A model generated the notes under the pieces. It was not told where the DNA came from. It searched no databases and worked only from the letters and a program-made list of their open reading frames with translations. Shown here piece by piece: positions 1-7,094 of a stretch of DNA of 35,461 nucleotides. Position 1 is the stretch's first letter. Each line of letters begins with the position of its first letter. The stretch is from VBDM01 sp049663805 (GTDB lineage: Bacteria; Pseudomonadota; Gammaproteobacteria; Burkholderiales; SG8-39). The position numbers were made by a program, and so were the translations under genes. Location of the stretch: the NCBI GenBank assembly GCA_049663805.1, contig JBATEB010000179.1, positions 1 through 35,461 of the forward strand, read 5' to 3'.

Positions 1-18
1 GGTCTGTCCCCGGTTTTC
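1..18 (-). repeat. Dispersed repeat copy, GGTCTGTCCCCGGTTTTC
   Basis: This 18-bp sequence recurs exactly at 5292-5309, inverted with one base fewer at 5232-5248, and as part of a palindrome at 25795-25819. Read on the - strand it begins with TGAAAACC, and that TGA is the stop codon of the cupin gene. The start of the element may lie outside the window. Confidence 0.8.
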
Positions 19-565
19 AATGGTTATAGTTTTCCTCGAAATGCCGCGGCACGAATCCGGCGCCTTCAGGGGTCGGTTCCTTCGGCCGCGGGATCACCGT
101 CTGCTGGAACATCAGGTTCATGAACAGGAGCATGGGCTTGGGTTTGAGCACCAGCGCGCGCGCCGGTTTCACCGGGTCGGCGTTGAAGTGCTGGTGCACG
201 CAGTTCATGTGCACGATCGCCACGTCCCCGGCCGACCAGTCGTAGCGCACGCCGTCGTGGATCTCGTAGCCCTTGCCGTCCAGAATATAGAACGCCGCCT
301 CGTTGACGTGCCCGTGCTTCTGGGTACGGCCACCGGGCCCGTACTCCTCGAGGTGCACGTGCAGTGTCTGCGCCAGGCCGTCGACCGGTTCGATGAAGTG
401 CTTGCTGAAGGACTGCGGGCCGTCGTTGAACAGCAGATCCTTGCCCTTGATCACCCGCGGCAGGCCGCGCAGGCGCGCGAGTTCGTCCTTCAGGCTGTAT
501 TGCCCCTGGATGCCGCGCACGAAGACGCGGTCCTTCTTGCTGCTGTAGTGCGATTCCTTGCCCAT
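17..565 (-). CDS. Cupin-domain protein
   Basis: A 182-residue single-domain cupin, probably a cytoplasmic metal-binding enzyme or ligand-binding protein. Cupin motif 1 is visible as H84-x-H86-x2-E89 followed by the glycines of ILDGKG (94-99). Motif 2 carries H124 and N128 in CVHQHFN. H84, H86, E89 and H124 would be the metal ligands. There is no signal peptide. The ATG at 565 has a good ribosome binding site (AGAGGAT). The gene lies 33 bp after the binding-protein gene at 599-1666 and is probably the last gene of that transcript. Its TGA stop lies inside a dispersed repeat, so the native C-terminus may have been changed slightly. Cupins of this size include dioxygenases, decarboxylases and isomerases; the reaction cannot be assigned. 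The family call is firm and the role is open. Confidence 0.85.
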   Translation of the reverse strand: MGKESHYSSKKDRVFVRGIQGQYSLKDELARLRGLPRVIKGKDLLFNDGPQSFSKHFIEPVDGLAQTLHVHLEEYGPGGRTQKHGHVNEAAFYILDGKGYEIHDGVRYDWSAGDVAIVHMNCVHQHFNADPVKPARALVLKPKPMLLFMNLMFQQTVIPRPKEPTPEGAGFVPRHFEENYNH

Positions 566-598
566 CGATGATCCTCTTTCAGGGGTTTGCCGGCCCCG

Positions 599-1666
599 CT
601 ATTTCGACCGCGTGCCGATGATATTCTCGAAGAGCTTTTCCCACTTGTCCGTCTCGTCGAGGATCACTTTGGATTCGATGAATTTGACCGCAAAGCCGCT
701 CAGGTTGGTCTTCACCTTCGTGCTGACCGGCACGAATTGGCGCTTGAGCAGCAGTGCCTGGCCGTCGGAGAGCATCCAGTCGTAGAAAAGCATCGCCGCG
801 TGCGGATGCGGCGCCCGGGCGGTCATGCCGATCCCGTTCGGCCGCGCGATGGCGGGCGGAATGACGAACCAGTCGATCGGCGCGCCCTTCCGTTTCAACT
901 GTTCGGCTTTGTAGTTGTACACGGTGAGCGACAGCGGCACTTCGCCGGCGGCGACCAGATTGGTGAGCAGGGTGTGGCCCTTGCGCACCGAAATGCCGTT
1001 CTTCGCCACGATATCGTGGAAAAGCTTGACCGCGCGGTCCTCGCCGAGCGTGCCGGCCACGCCCGAAAACCAGTCGAAGTCGCCGGCCTCGATCCCGAGG
1101 CGCCCCTTCCAGCGCGGGTCGAGCAGGTCTTCGTAGCGCTTCGGCACCTCGTCCTTCTTGACGCGGTTGGTGTTGTAGGCGAACGCGAAGATGTTCAGGC
1201 GCGTGCCGACCCATTCGCCGTGCGGCTGCACCGCCTGCGGGATGAGATCGGCGGTGTGGGGGGAGCGGACCGCCTGCAGGATCTTCTCGCGGTGCAGGGA
1301 CTCCAGCTCCGGCCCGTTGGTGTCGAAGATGTCGACGTCGTAGCGCCCGGCGCGCGCCTCGGTCACCCCGCGCTGCAGGACCTTCTCCGAGCCTGCTCTC
1401 CATACCTGGATCCTCACTCCCGGGTATTTCTTCTCGAATGCCGCGGAAAAGGCGGCGTAATCATCCACCGGTGCCGAGGTGTAGACGCTCAGGGTCTGCT
1501 CTTTCTTCGCGCCCTCGATCAGCTTCTGCATCCGGTCGGGGCCCGTGTAAAGGCCGACGTCCGCGGCCGTGGCATTGGGCTTGACCTGCCCGAGAGCAGC
1601 CGCAGGAGCGAGCGTCGCGGCAGCGAGCAGGCCACCGAGCAGCAAGGCGGTTTTACTCAAGTTCAT
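599..1666 (-). CDS. ABC transporter periplasmic substrate-binding protein (Fe3+-type fold)
   Basis: A 355-residue extracellular solute-binding protein of family 1, like the AfuA/FbpA class. An N-terminal Sec signal peptide (residues 1 to about 27, ending near AALGQ) exports it to the periplasm. The body has the two-lobed pattern, with SEKVLQRGVTEARAGRYD in lobe one and KYEDLLDPRWKGRLG-like sequence (RYEDLLDPRW) at the hinge. The adjacent tyrosine pair that holds iron in true FbpA proteins is not seen; the equivalent stretch reads VYNYKAE. An organic ligand is therefore more likely than ferric iron. It follows a close paralogue (1686-2777) with a 19-bp gap. The ABC ATPase and permease at 7095-9945 are the likely partners. 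Start chosen at ATG 1666, directly before the signal peptide. Confidence 0.9.
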   Translation of the reverse strand: MNLSKTALLLGGLLAAATLAPAAALGQVKPNATAADVGLYTGPDRMQKLIEGAKKEQTLSVYTSAPVDDYAAFSAAFEKKYPGVRIQVWRAGSEKVLQRGVTEARAGRYDVDIFDTNGPELESLHREKILQAVRSPHTADLIPQAVQPHGEWVGTRLNIFAFAYNTNRVKKDEVPKRYEDLLDPRWKGRLGIEAGDFDWFSGVAGTLGEDRAVKLFHDIVAKNGISVRKGHTLLTNLVAAGEVPLSLTVYNYKAEQLKRKGAPIDWFVIPPAIARPNGIGMTARAPHPHAAMLFYDWMLSDGQALLLKRQFVPVSTKVKTNLSGFAVKFIESKVILDETDKWEKLFENIIGTRSK

Positions 1667-1685
1667 GGTTTTCGGTTCCCCTCGT

Positions 1686-2777
1686 TCAGTCCGCCTCTTT
1701 CTTCGGTTTCTGGCCTTTCAGAAACAGGTCGGCCCAGATCTTTTCCCACTTTTCGGACTCGTCCAGCACCACCACCGGATCGATCATCTGATACGGGAAA
1801 TCGTTGAGGTTCGAGTCCACCTTGTTGCTCGCCGGAACGCGGTTGCGCTTCTTGAGGAGCTTCTGCCCCTCGAGCGAAAGCATGAAGTCGGCGAACAGCA
1901 GCGCCGCGTGCGGACGTTCGGCGTGCTTCGCCATCGCCACGGCGTTCGGGCGGCCGAAGGTCGGCGTCAGGGGCTTCCAGTCGATCGGCGCGCCCTTCAC
2001 CTTGAGGCGCTCGGCGTTGTGGTTGTAGATCGTCGCGGCGAGCGGAATCTCCCCCGCGGCGACGAGCTCGGCGATGAGGGTATGCCCGGTGCGGACCTGC
2101 GGATTCATCCGGGCGAGCTTGCGAAAATACGCCAGACCCTTCTGCTCGCCCATCGCCTTGACGATCGAGCCGAACCAGTCGGTATCGCTCGCCTCGATTC
2201 CGATCCGGCCGACCCAGCGGGGATCGAGCAGATCCTCGTAGGACTTGGGCACTTCGTTGGGCTTCACCAGGTTGGTGTTGTAGGCGATGGTGAAGAAGTT
2301 GAAGCGGTCGGCGGCGTAGTGGCGGTGCTTGGGAAACGCCGAGGGCGGCAGGTTGACGAACTGCGGGCTGTAGTATTCCTCGAGCAGGCCTTCCCGGTAC
2401 AGGGCTTCCAGCTCCGGGCCGTTCAGCTCGAAGGCGTCGACCGAGTAGCGCCCGGCGCGCGCCTCGGTGACCGCGCGCTGCAGCACCTTCTCGCTGCTCG
2501 AACGCCACAACTCCATCTTGACGCCGTATTTCTTTTCGAAGACCTCGCTGATGGGGACGGAATCCTTGAGATTGAGCGAGGTGTAGACCACCACCTTGCG
2601 TTCTTTTTTCGCAGCCTCGAGCACGCGTTGATCGCGATCGGCGCCGCGATACATGTAGAGGCTCTTGTTTGCGGAAGCGCTCTGGGCCAAAGCAAATCCC
2701 GGCCACAGCGCCGCCGCCCCCACCGCGCCCGCGAGGATCTTCCTGCGGCGGGCGTTCACGTCTGTGCCAGCGCTCAT
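1686..2777 (-). CDS. ABC transporter periplasmic substrate-binding protein, paralogue
   Basis: A 363-residue family 1 solute-binding protein, closely related to its downstream neighbour; they share SEKVLQR, VTEARAGRY, NGPELE and YEDLLDPRW. The N-terminus has RRRK, a hydrophobic core and FALAQ, giving a Sec-type or weak Tat-like signal with cleavage near residue 32. The reading frame is open further upstream, but the ATG at 2777 is chosen because AAGGAGA lies 8 bases before it and the signal peptide begins there. As in the neighbour, no FbpA-type tyrosine pair is present (IYNHNAE). Two tandem receptors feeding one importer would widen ligand range. A strong terminator for the upstream porin lies 48 bp before this start, so the gene depends on read-through or its own promoter. 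Confidence 0.9.
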   Translation of the reverse strand: MSAGTDVNARRRKILAGAVGAAALWPGFALAQSASANKSLYMYRGADRDQRVLEAAKKERKVVVYTSLNLKDSVPISEVFEKKYGVKMELWRSSSEKVLQRAVTEARAGRYSVDAFELNGPELEALYREGLLEEYYSPQFVNLPPSAFPKHRHYAADRFNFFTIAYNTNLVKPNEVPKSYEDLLDPRWVGRIGIEASDTDWFGSIVKAMGEQKGLAYFRKLARMNPQVRTGHTLIAELVAAGEIPLAATIYNHNAERLKVKGAPIDWKPLTPTFGRPNAVAMAKHAERPHAALLFADFMLSLEGQKLLKKRNRVPASNKVDSNLNDFPYQMIDPVVVLDESEKWEKIWADLFLKGQKPKKEAD

Positions 2778-2824
2778 GTCTCGATCTCCTTTCGCCGGAA
2801 GGCCTGCATCGGGCCCTCTCTCTG

Positions 2825-2859
2825 AAAAAACCCGGGCGGACGCCTTCGCGCCCGCCCGG
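2825..2859 (-). terminator. Intrinsic terminator of the porin gene
   Basis: On the - strand an 8-bp GC stem (CCGGGCGG/CCGCCCGG), one mismatch, a 3-bp inner stem and a four-base loop are followed directly by six T residues. It lies 57 bp after the porin stop codon and 48 bp before the next gene, so it sets or limits expression of the binding-protein genes. Confidence 0.85.
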
Positions 2860-2916
2860 CCCGTCTTGTACCCGGGGTCGGAGACCCGGTTTCTCTCTTC
2901 CCGCCCGTCAATACCT

Positions 2917-4188
2917 CTAGAAGGTGTAGGTGATGCCGATCGCACCCTGGGTGATGTCCTCGCCGGGATTGGGGCGTTCACTCGCCAGATTTTCGTAGCG
3001 GGCGCTGTCCTCGTTCTTCATCGTGCTGTACAACGCGAACACGTAGAAGCGCGGATCGAGGTAGTAGGCCACGCCCACAGCGGCCATGGTGCCGCCCAAG
3101 CCCGCGGTGCTGCAGGTCGCTGTCACGAACAGCTTGCAGTCCCCCTCGCTGGCTTTCCCAAAAAACACGGCGGTGTTCCATTGCTTGGTCCACTTCGCCA
3201 GCCAGGTCGCCCCGACCGCGGTGTTCTTGTACTCGACGAAGCGTCCGGCGGGTGCGGTCGTGCTGGTCTCCGGGGTTTCCTTGTAGATCTTCACGTTGTA
3301 GTCCAGCCCGATCTGGTGGGGGCCGATCTTGTAGCTCGCCGAAAGCGCCGTGGCGGTGTCCTTCGAGTGGACGGAAAGGTCGTTGAAGTTCGACGTCGCG
3401 GTGATACCGGCGCCGTTCAAATCCCTCGAGCCGCCGAAATAATCGAAGTGGGCCTCGTGCGCCAGCGCGACGTACACCGGACCCTTCTCCCACTTGAGCG
3501 CCATCGATACGAGCCTCACCTTGCGGTCCTTGGTGATTCCGCCGGCGTTGGCGGCGGCGGATTCCGTCGGGTTGCCGACCGCATACTGCGCCGAATAGCT
3601 CAGTCCGCCGAAAAATTCGGGCGAATCGAAGCTGATGGCGTTGGTAGCCCGCAGGTTGAAGCTGCCGCCGCCCCGCAGGCCGATCTTGCGCATGATGTTG
3701 CTCGAGGACACGAAGTTGCCGCTGGAGACGCCGAGGAAACTCACGTCTTCGACCGCTTCCTTCAAGGGAGTGTCCATGTTGCCCAGCCTCACGGTGCCGA
3801 AATTGCCGCTCAGCCCGCCGAAGCTGTTGCGGTTCGCGAGGGGCTCTCCCGTGTCCGGATCGTCGATCGCGACCGCGGTCTCCAGCTGCCAGATGGCTTT
3901 CAGGCCGCGGCCGAGATCCTTGCTTCCTCTGAACCCTATGTAGGAATTGTTCACCTGCATTTCCAAGCGGCTGGTCACGTTGTTGGCCCCCGTCGGAGTC
4001 GGGGTCAGGCTCGACTGCTGCCCCCCCGCGGGCGTCGCGCTGTCGCCGCTCTGGTGAGTCCATTCCGGATAGAACTTCCCGTAGAACTCCCAGTCGGTGC
4101 CCGCCTTGCTCTTGATTTGCGCCTGCGCGCAGGGCGCTGCAAGCGCGGCGCCTACCGCCAGGACCATCGCTTTTTGCTTCGCATTCAT
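2917..4188 (-). CDS. Outer-membrane general porin (Gram-negative trimeric type)
   Basis: A 423-residue porin of the betaproteobacterial OmpC-like family. It has a Sec signal peptide (residues 1-23, cleaved after CAQAQ or CAQA), an N-terminal strand beginning around SKAGTDWEFYGKF, the typical GFRGSKDLGRGLKAIWQLE motif of these porins, and the terminal phenylalanine (ITYTF) needed for outer-membrane assembly. The expected fold is a 16-stranded barrel in trimers. Length matches the family, although the protein is somewhat long owing to extra loop sequence. The ATG at 4188 follows an ideal ribosome binding site (AGGAGG). It is probably monocistronic, with its own leader and operator upstream and a strong terminator downstream. 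Position within the uptake island suggests outer-membrane entry for the island's substrate. Confidence 0.92.
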   Translation of the reverse strand: MNAKQKAMVLAVGAALAAPCAQAQIKSKAGTDWEFYGKFYPEWTHQSGDSATPAGGQQSSLTPTPTGANNVTSRLEMQVNNSYIGFRGSKDLGRGLKAIWQLETAVAIDDPDTGEPLANRNSFGGLSGNFGTVRLGNMDTPLKEAVEDVSFLGVSSGNFVSSSNIMRKIGLRGGGSFNLRATNAISFDSPEFFGGLSYSAQYAVGNPTESAAANAGGITKDRKVRLVSMALKWEKGPVYVALAHEAHFDYFGGSRDLNGAGITATSNFNDLSVHSKDTATALSASYKIGPHQIGLDYNVKIYKETPETSTTAPAGRFVEYKNTAVGATWLAKWTKQWNTAVFFGKASEGDCKLFVTATCSTAGLGGTMAAVGVAYYLDPRFYVFALYSTMKNEDSARYENLASERPNPGEDITQGAIGITYTF

Positions 4189-4225
4189 CGTCTTCTCCTC
4201 CTATCGGATCGGTGGTGTGTAGGGC

Positions 4226-4261
4226 TTTCCCGGACAGGTTTCCCGGACAGGGTTTGTCCGG
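4226..4261 (-). repeat. Tandem repeat and inverted repeat in the porin leader
   Basis: TTTCCCGGACAGG occurs twice in tandem (4226-4238 and 4239-4251). It is followed by TGTCCGG (4255-4261), which can pair with CCGGACA of either copy (4230-4236 or 4243-4249). The two hairpins exclude each other. The segment lies 38-73 bases before the porin start codon, within the probable untranslated leader. Confidence 0.6.
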
Positions 4262-4287
4262 TCGGCACCCATCGTTTCTGAGCCGAT

Positions 4288-4324
4288 GTTCCCCCATGTA
4301 GAACGGCAATCGGTGATACGGAAC
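4288..4324 (-). promoter_or_regulatory. Candidate operator, GTTCC-N7-AGAAC plus a third half-site
   Basis: GTTCC (4288-4292), seven bases, AGAAC (4300-4304), then a further GGAAC half-site at 4320-4324. The same layout (GTTCC-N7-GGAAC plus an extra half-site) lies upstream of the ABC permease operon at 9973-10020. Half-sites two turns apart suit a dimeric or tetrameric helix-turn-helix regulator, possibly IclR-type. No regulator gene is in the window. Confidence 0.45.
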
Positions 4325-4335
4325 ATCTGTGCCCG

Positions 4336-4365
4336 AACTTACCCCTCCAACCCGCGTGCTGTCAA
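4336..4365 (-). promoter_or_regulatory. Candidate porin promoter
   Basis: A perfect -35 hexamer TTGACA (4360-4365, - strand) is followed 17-18 bases later by a poor -10 (GTAAGT or TAAGTT). The operator motif would fall at or just after the start of transcription. A strong -35 with a weak -10 suggests a regulated promoter. Confidence 0.35.
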
Positions 4366-4380
4366 CGGACTGAGAGGATT

Positions 4381-5217
4381 TTAACGCCCGTAGAGCTCCA
4401 GTTTATGGAGCTTGGGCTTGAGGACGCGGCAGATCTCCCGGTCGAGGCCCGCCTGGGGCAGGGCGATCCCCGCCTCCGCGGCCATTTCGGCGACGATCGC
4501 CAGGTCGTCATCGGCCCAGGCCATGGTCTGCGTTCCCCACTTCTCCAGCGGTCCGTTGGCGCAACTCGAGAGCAGCAGCGCGCGACGCAGGGTTTCGACG
4601 TCCGCGCCGAAGTGACGCGCGAGCGCGAGCCCTTCGTGGTTGGCCACCATGCACGCCCACAGGATCAGGTTGTTGACGGCCTTGGCGAGCTGCGCGCTGC
4701 CGACGGCGCCGGTGTGCACGACATCCGACGAGTAAGCCCGCAGCACGGGGGTCAGGCGCGCGACCACGGCGGCGTCGCCGCCGACGAACGACAGCAGCGT
4801 CCCCCGGTCCGCGGCCTCGCCGCCCCGGCACACGGTGGAATCGACCACGTGGATTCCCGCACCGGCGCATTGCGCGGCAAGCGCCTGCACCGTCTTCGGG
4901 TGGATCGTGCTCAGGATCGCGATCACCGTCCCGGGGCGCGCTCGCCGCAGCGACCCGCCCTCGGCGAGAAGCTCCTGGACCTCGCGATCGAAGCCCACGC
5001 AAACCAGGATCGCGTCGCACTCGGCCGCCAGGGATTCCGGACCGGCTTTCCACTGCGCTCCGAGCTTCTTCACCGCGTCCGCTCTCGCCGGGTTGAGGTC
5101 GCAGGCGAGCGTCGAAAAGCCCTTGCGGGCGAGATGCCCGATGATCGGCGTGCCCATGCGTCCGGCGCCGACCACGCCGATGGATTTCAGTTCGTGCGAA
5201 GCCGCAGCCTTCATCAT
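4381..5217 (-). CDS. NAD(P)-dependent dehydrogenase, 3-hydroxyisobutyrate dehydrogenase family
   Basis: A 278-residue beta-hydroxyacid dehydrogenase. The N-terminal Rossmann motif is VVGAGRMG (about residues 15-22). The family substrate loop is DSTVCRGGEAADRGTL, where DxPVSGG is usual. The catalytic lysine lies in GSAQLAKAVNN, with the family's helical C-terminal domain after it. The enzyme should oxidise a beta-hydroxy acid or reduce the matching semialdehyde in the cytoplasm. The DSTVCRGG loop departs from the DAPVSGG consensus, so the substrate probably differs from 3-hydroxyisobutyrate. Two ATGs are adjacent (5217 and 5214); TTAGGAGTGGAG precedes both. It is 90 bp downstream of the thiamine-diphosphate enzyme gene, with a repeat hairpin between them that could uncouple expression. 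A second member of the superfamily is at 17541-18443. Confidence 0.88.
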   Translation of the reverse strand: MMKAAASHELKSIGVVGAGRMGTPIIGHLARKGFSTLACDLNPARADAVKKLGAQWKAGPESLAAECDAILVCVGFDREVQELLAEGGSLRRARPGTVIAILSTIHPKTVQALAAQCAGAGIHVVDSTVCRGGEAADRGTLLSFVGGDAAVVARLTPVLRAYSSDVVHTGAVGSAQLAKAVNNLILWACMVANHEGLALARHFGADVETLRRALLLSSCANGPLEKWGTQTMAWADDDLAIVAEMAAEAGIALPQAGLDREICRVLKPKLHKLELYGR

Positions 5218-5231
5218 TCTCCACTCCTAAG

Positions 5232-5309
5232 GAAACCGGGGACAGACCACGTTTTCCGCCAAGTCAGGGTTAAGAACGTCGGGGAAACCGTGGTCTGTCC
5301 CCGGTTTTC
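5232..5309. repeat. Inverted pair of the GGTCTGTCCCCGG repeat
   Basis: GAAACCGGGGACAGACC at 5232-5248 and GGTCTGTCCCCGGTTTTC at 5292-5309 are inverted copies about 43 bp apart. The complementarity continues inward over several more bases, with some mismatches (CACGTTTTCC against GGGAAACCGTG). The right arm contains the TGA stop of the thiamine-diphosphate enzyme gene. The arrangement resembles REP-like hairpins that depend on a transposase encoded elsewhere; that is inference. Confidence 0.75.
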
Positions 5310-7089
5310 AGCGCTTCTGGGTGATGGTGTCGAGCAGCGCCGGCTTTCCGGCCTTGACCTCGGCGATGGCGCGCTTGAGCGCCGCGGCGATCTCGCGCGG
5401 GTTCTCGATCGGGCCTTCGGCGTACCAGCCCATCGAGCGCGCCATCATCGCGAAATCGGGCGCGGGGGAGTCCATGTCCATGCCGATGTGGGCGCGCGCG
5501 ACCGGCGTGCCGCGCAGTTTCGCCATGCGGATCTGGTGCTCCCAGTCGTTGTAGTAGGCGCGGTTGTTGTACATGACGACCAGCAGCGGGATTTTGTGCT
5601 TCGCCGCGACCCACATCGCGCCCGCGTCGAACATCAGGTCGCCGTCGGGCTGCAGGTCGACCACCAGGCGCTTGTGGTCGCGGTGCGCGAGGGCGACGCC
5701 GAGAGAAATCCCGAATTGCGTCGCCGTGCCGAGCGAGCGCCCGGGGTGCCGGTAGGGCCGGTCGAAATCCCACAGCATGCGCGCCCATTCATCGAGCGTG
5801 CCGGCGGTGAGCACCCAGTCCTCGCCCTTGATCGCGTCCCAGACCTCGGAGGCGAGCCGGCCGAGTGCGATCGGGCTCGCGTCCCAGCCCTCGCGCGCTT
5901 CCTTCGCCCAGCGCTCGCGCCTGGCGTTGCTGCGCCCGGCGATGTTCGCGGCACGCGCCTTGACGCTCGCCGCATACCCCGGATCGCTCCCGGCGCGGCT
6001 CCGCAGGAGCCCGGTGAGCATCGGCATGGCAAGCGTAGTGTCGGCGAGAATGCGAAGGTCCGCGTGGTGCATGCGCTGGTAGTCGAGCGCCCAGCTCGAG
6101 AGCTCCAGATCGCCGAAGCCGATATCGACCCACTTCGCTCCGGGGGGCACGATCGAGGTGAGCTTGCGCGTCGCGCTGACCAGCTCGGTCGTCGGCCGCT
6201 CCCAGTCGCGGGTGTCCAGGCAGAGCACGAGGTCGGCGTCGCGGAACACGTCCTTCTCCATGCTCATGTTGAGCGGGTGCCGCGTCGGGAAGTTGAGGCG
6301 GCTGTCGACGTCGTATACGGGGATGCCTCCGGTTTCGGCGAGCTCGACCAGCGCGTGGAAGCCCTCGGGCTCGCGGCCGGCGAATTCCGCGATGATCACC
6401 GGCTTCTTGGCTCCGGCGACCAGCTCGGCGGCGGCGGCGAGCGCCTTGGGATCGGGCGCGAAGCGGCTCGGCACCTTCGCCGCGTGCGCGGGCGGCAGCG
6501 GCACGTCGCGCTCGAGTGTCTGCTCCTGCAGCCATGCGTCATAGCACATGTAGACCGGGCCGCGCGGCTCGGTCATCATCACCGCGTAGGCGCGCGCGAA
6601 TGCTTCGGGGGCGCCGTCGATGGTATGCGGCTGGTAGTCCCACTTGGTGTAGGCCCGCACCGCTTCGCCCTGTCCTTGAGCGGTGTGGATCCAGTCGATG
6701 CGCGGCCGGCGCTTGGTCTCGTCCATCGGACCGGTCGCCCCGATGATGAATATCGGCGCGCGGTCGATGTAGGCGTAGTAGATCGCCATGTTGGCGTGCA
6801 GCAGGCCGACCAGATTGTGCAGGATCGCGACCATCGGACGCCCGCTCGCCTTGGCGTAGCCGTGCGCGATCTGCACCGCCGTCTCTTCGTGCTGGCACAG
6901 CATCATCGTCGGCCGGTTGTCGCCGTAGTTGACGATCGAGTCGTGCAGCCCGCGATAGCTCGCGCCCGGGTTGAGCGCGGCGTGCGGCAGCTCGTAGGCG
7001 TGCAGCAGGTCGACGATGACGTCGGAGGCCCAGCGTCCGGCGACGGCGGGTGCGGAATTTTTCTTCTCTTGCTCTGTTGATTTGGACAT
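5308..7089 (-). CDS. Thiamine-diphosphate-dependent enzyme (acetolactate synthase / benzoylformate decarboxylase superfamily)
   Basis: A 593-residue enzyme with the usual order: N-terminal pyrimidine-binding domain with the cofactor-activating glutamate in CQHEE (E68), central domain, and C-terminal pyrophosphate domain. The metal motif reads PDGD (481-484), ending in NN (508-509), so the first glycine of the usual GDG is proline. It should cleave or ligate carbon next to a 2-oxo acid or acyl-CoA carbonyl in the cytoplasm. The start at ATG 7089 is preferred over the longer frame because it lies 5 bp after the ATPase gene stop and gives a normal N-terminus. It is cotranscribed with the ABC importer genes, which ties the enzyme to the imported compound. 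A paralogue of identical length is at 33561-35342. The stop codon lies within a dispersed repeat. Confidence 0.9.
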   Translation of the reverse strand: MSKSTEQEKKNSAPAVAGRWASDVIVDLLHAYELPHAALNPGASYRGLHDSIVNYGDNRPTMMLCQHEETAVQIAHGYAKASGRPMVAILHNLVGLLHANMAIYYAYIDRAPIFIIGATGPMDETKRRPRIDWIHTAQGQGEAVRAYTKWDYQPHTIDGAPEAFARAYAVMMTEPRGPVYMCYDAWLQEQTLERDVPLPPAHAAKVPSRFAPDPKALAAAAELVAGAKKPVIIAEFAGREPEGFHALVELAETGGIPVYDVDSRLNFPTRHPLNMSMEKDVFRDADLVLCLDTRDWERPTTELVSATRKLTSIVPPGAKWVDIGFGDLELSSWALDYQRMHHADLRILADTTLAMPMLTGLLRSRAGSDPGYAASVKARAANIAGRSNARRERWAKEAREGWDASPIALGRLASEVWDAIKGEDWVLTAGTLDEWARMLWDFDRPYRHPGRSLGTATQFGISLGVALAHRDHKRLVVDLQPDGDLMFDAGAMWVAAKHKIPLLVVMYNNRAYYNDWEHQIRMAKLRGTPVARAHIGMDMDSPAPDFAMMARSMGWYAEGPIENPREIAAALKRAIAEVKAGKPALLDTITQKR

Positions 7090-7094
7090 GGTCC

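Noticed and set aside
599..2777. Ferric iron uptake as the role of the binding proteins
   Set aside because: The adjacent tyrosine pair typical of FbpA is absent and the neighbours are catabolic; no Fur-box-like site was recognised upstream.
4405..7080. An 891-codon open frame on the + strand
   Set aside because: It is antisense to the dehydrogenase and thiamine-enzyme genes, is rich in Arg, His and Val as expected for a high-GC shadow, and shows no domain.
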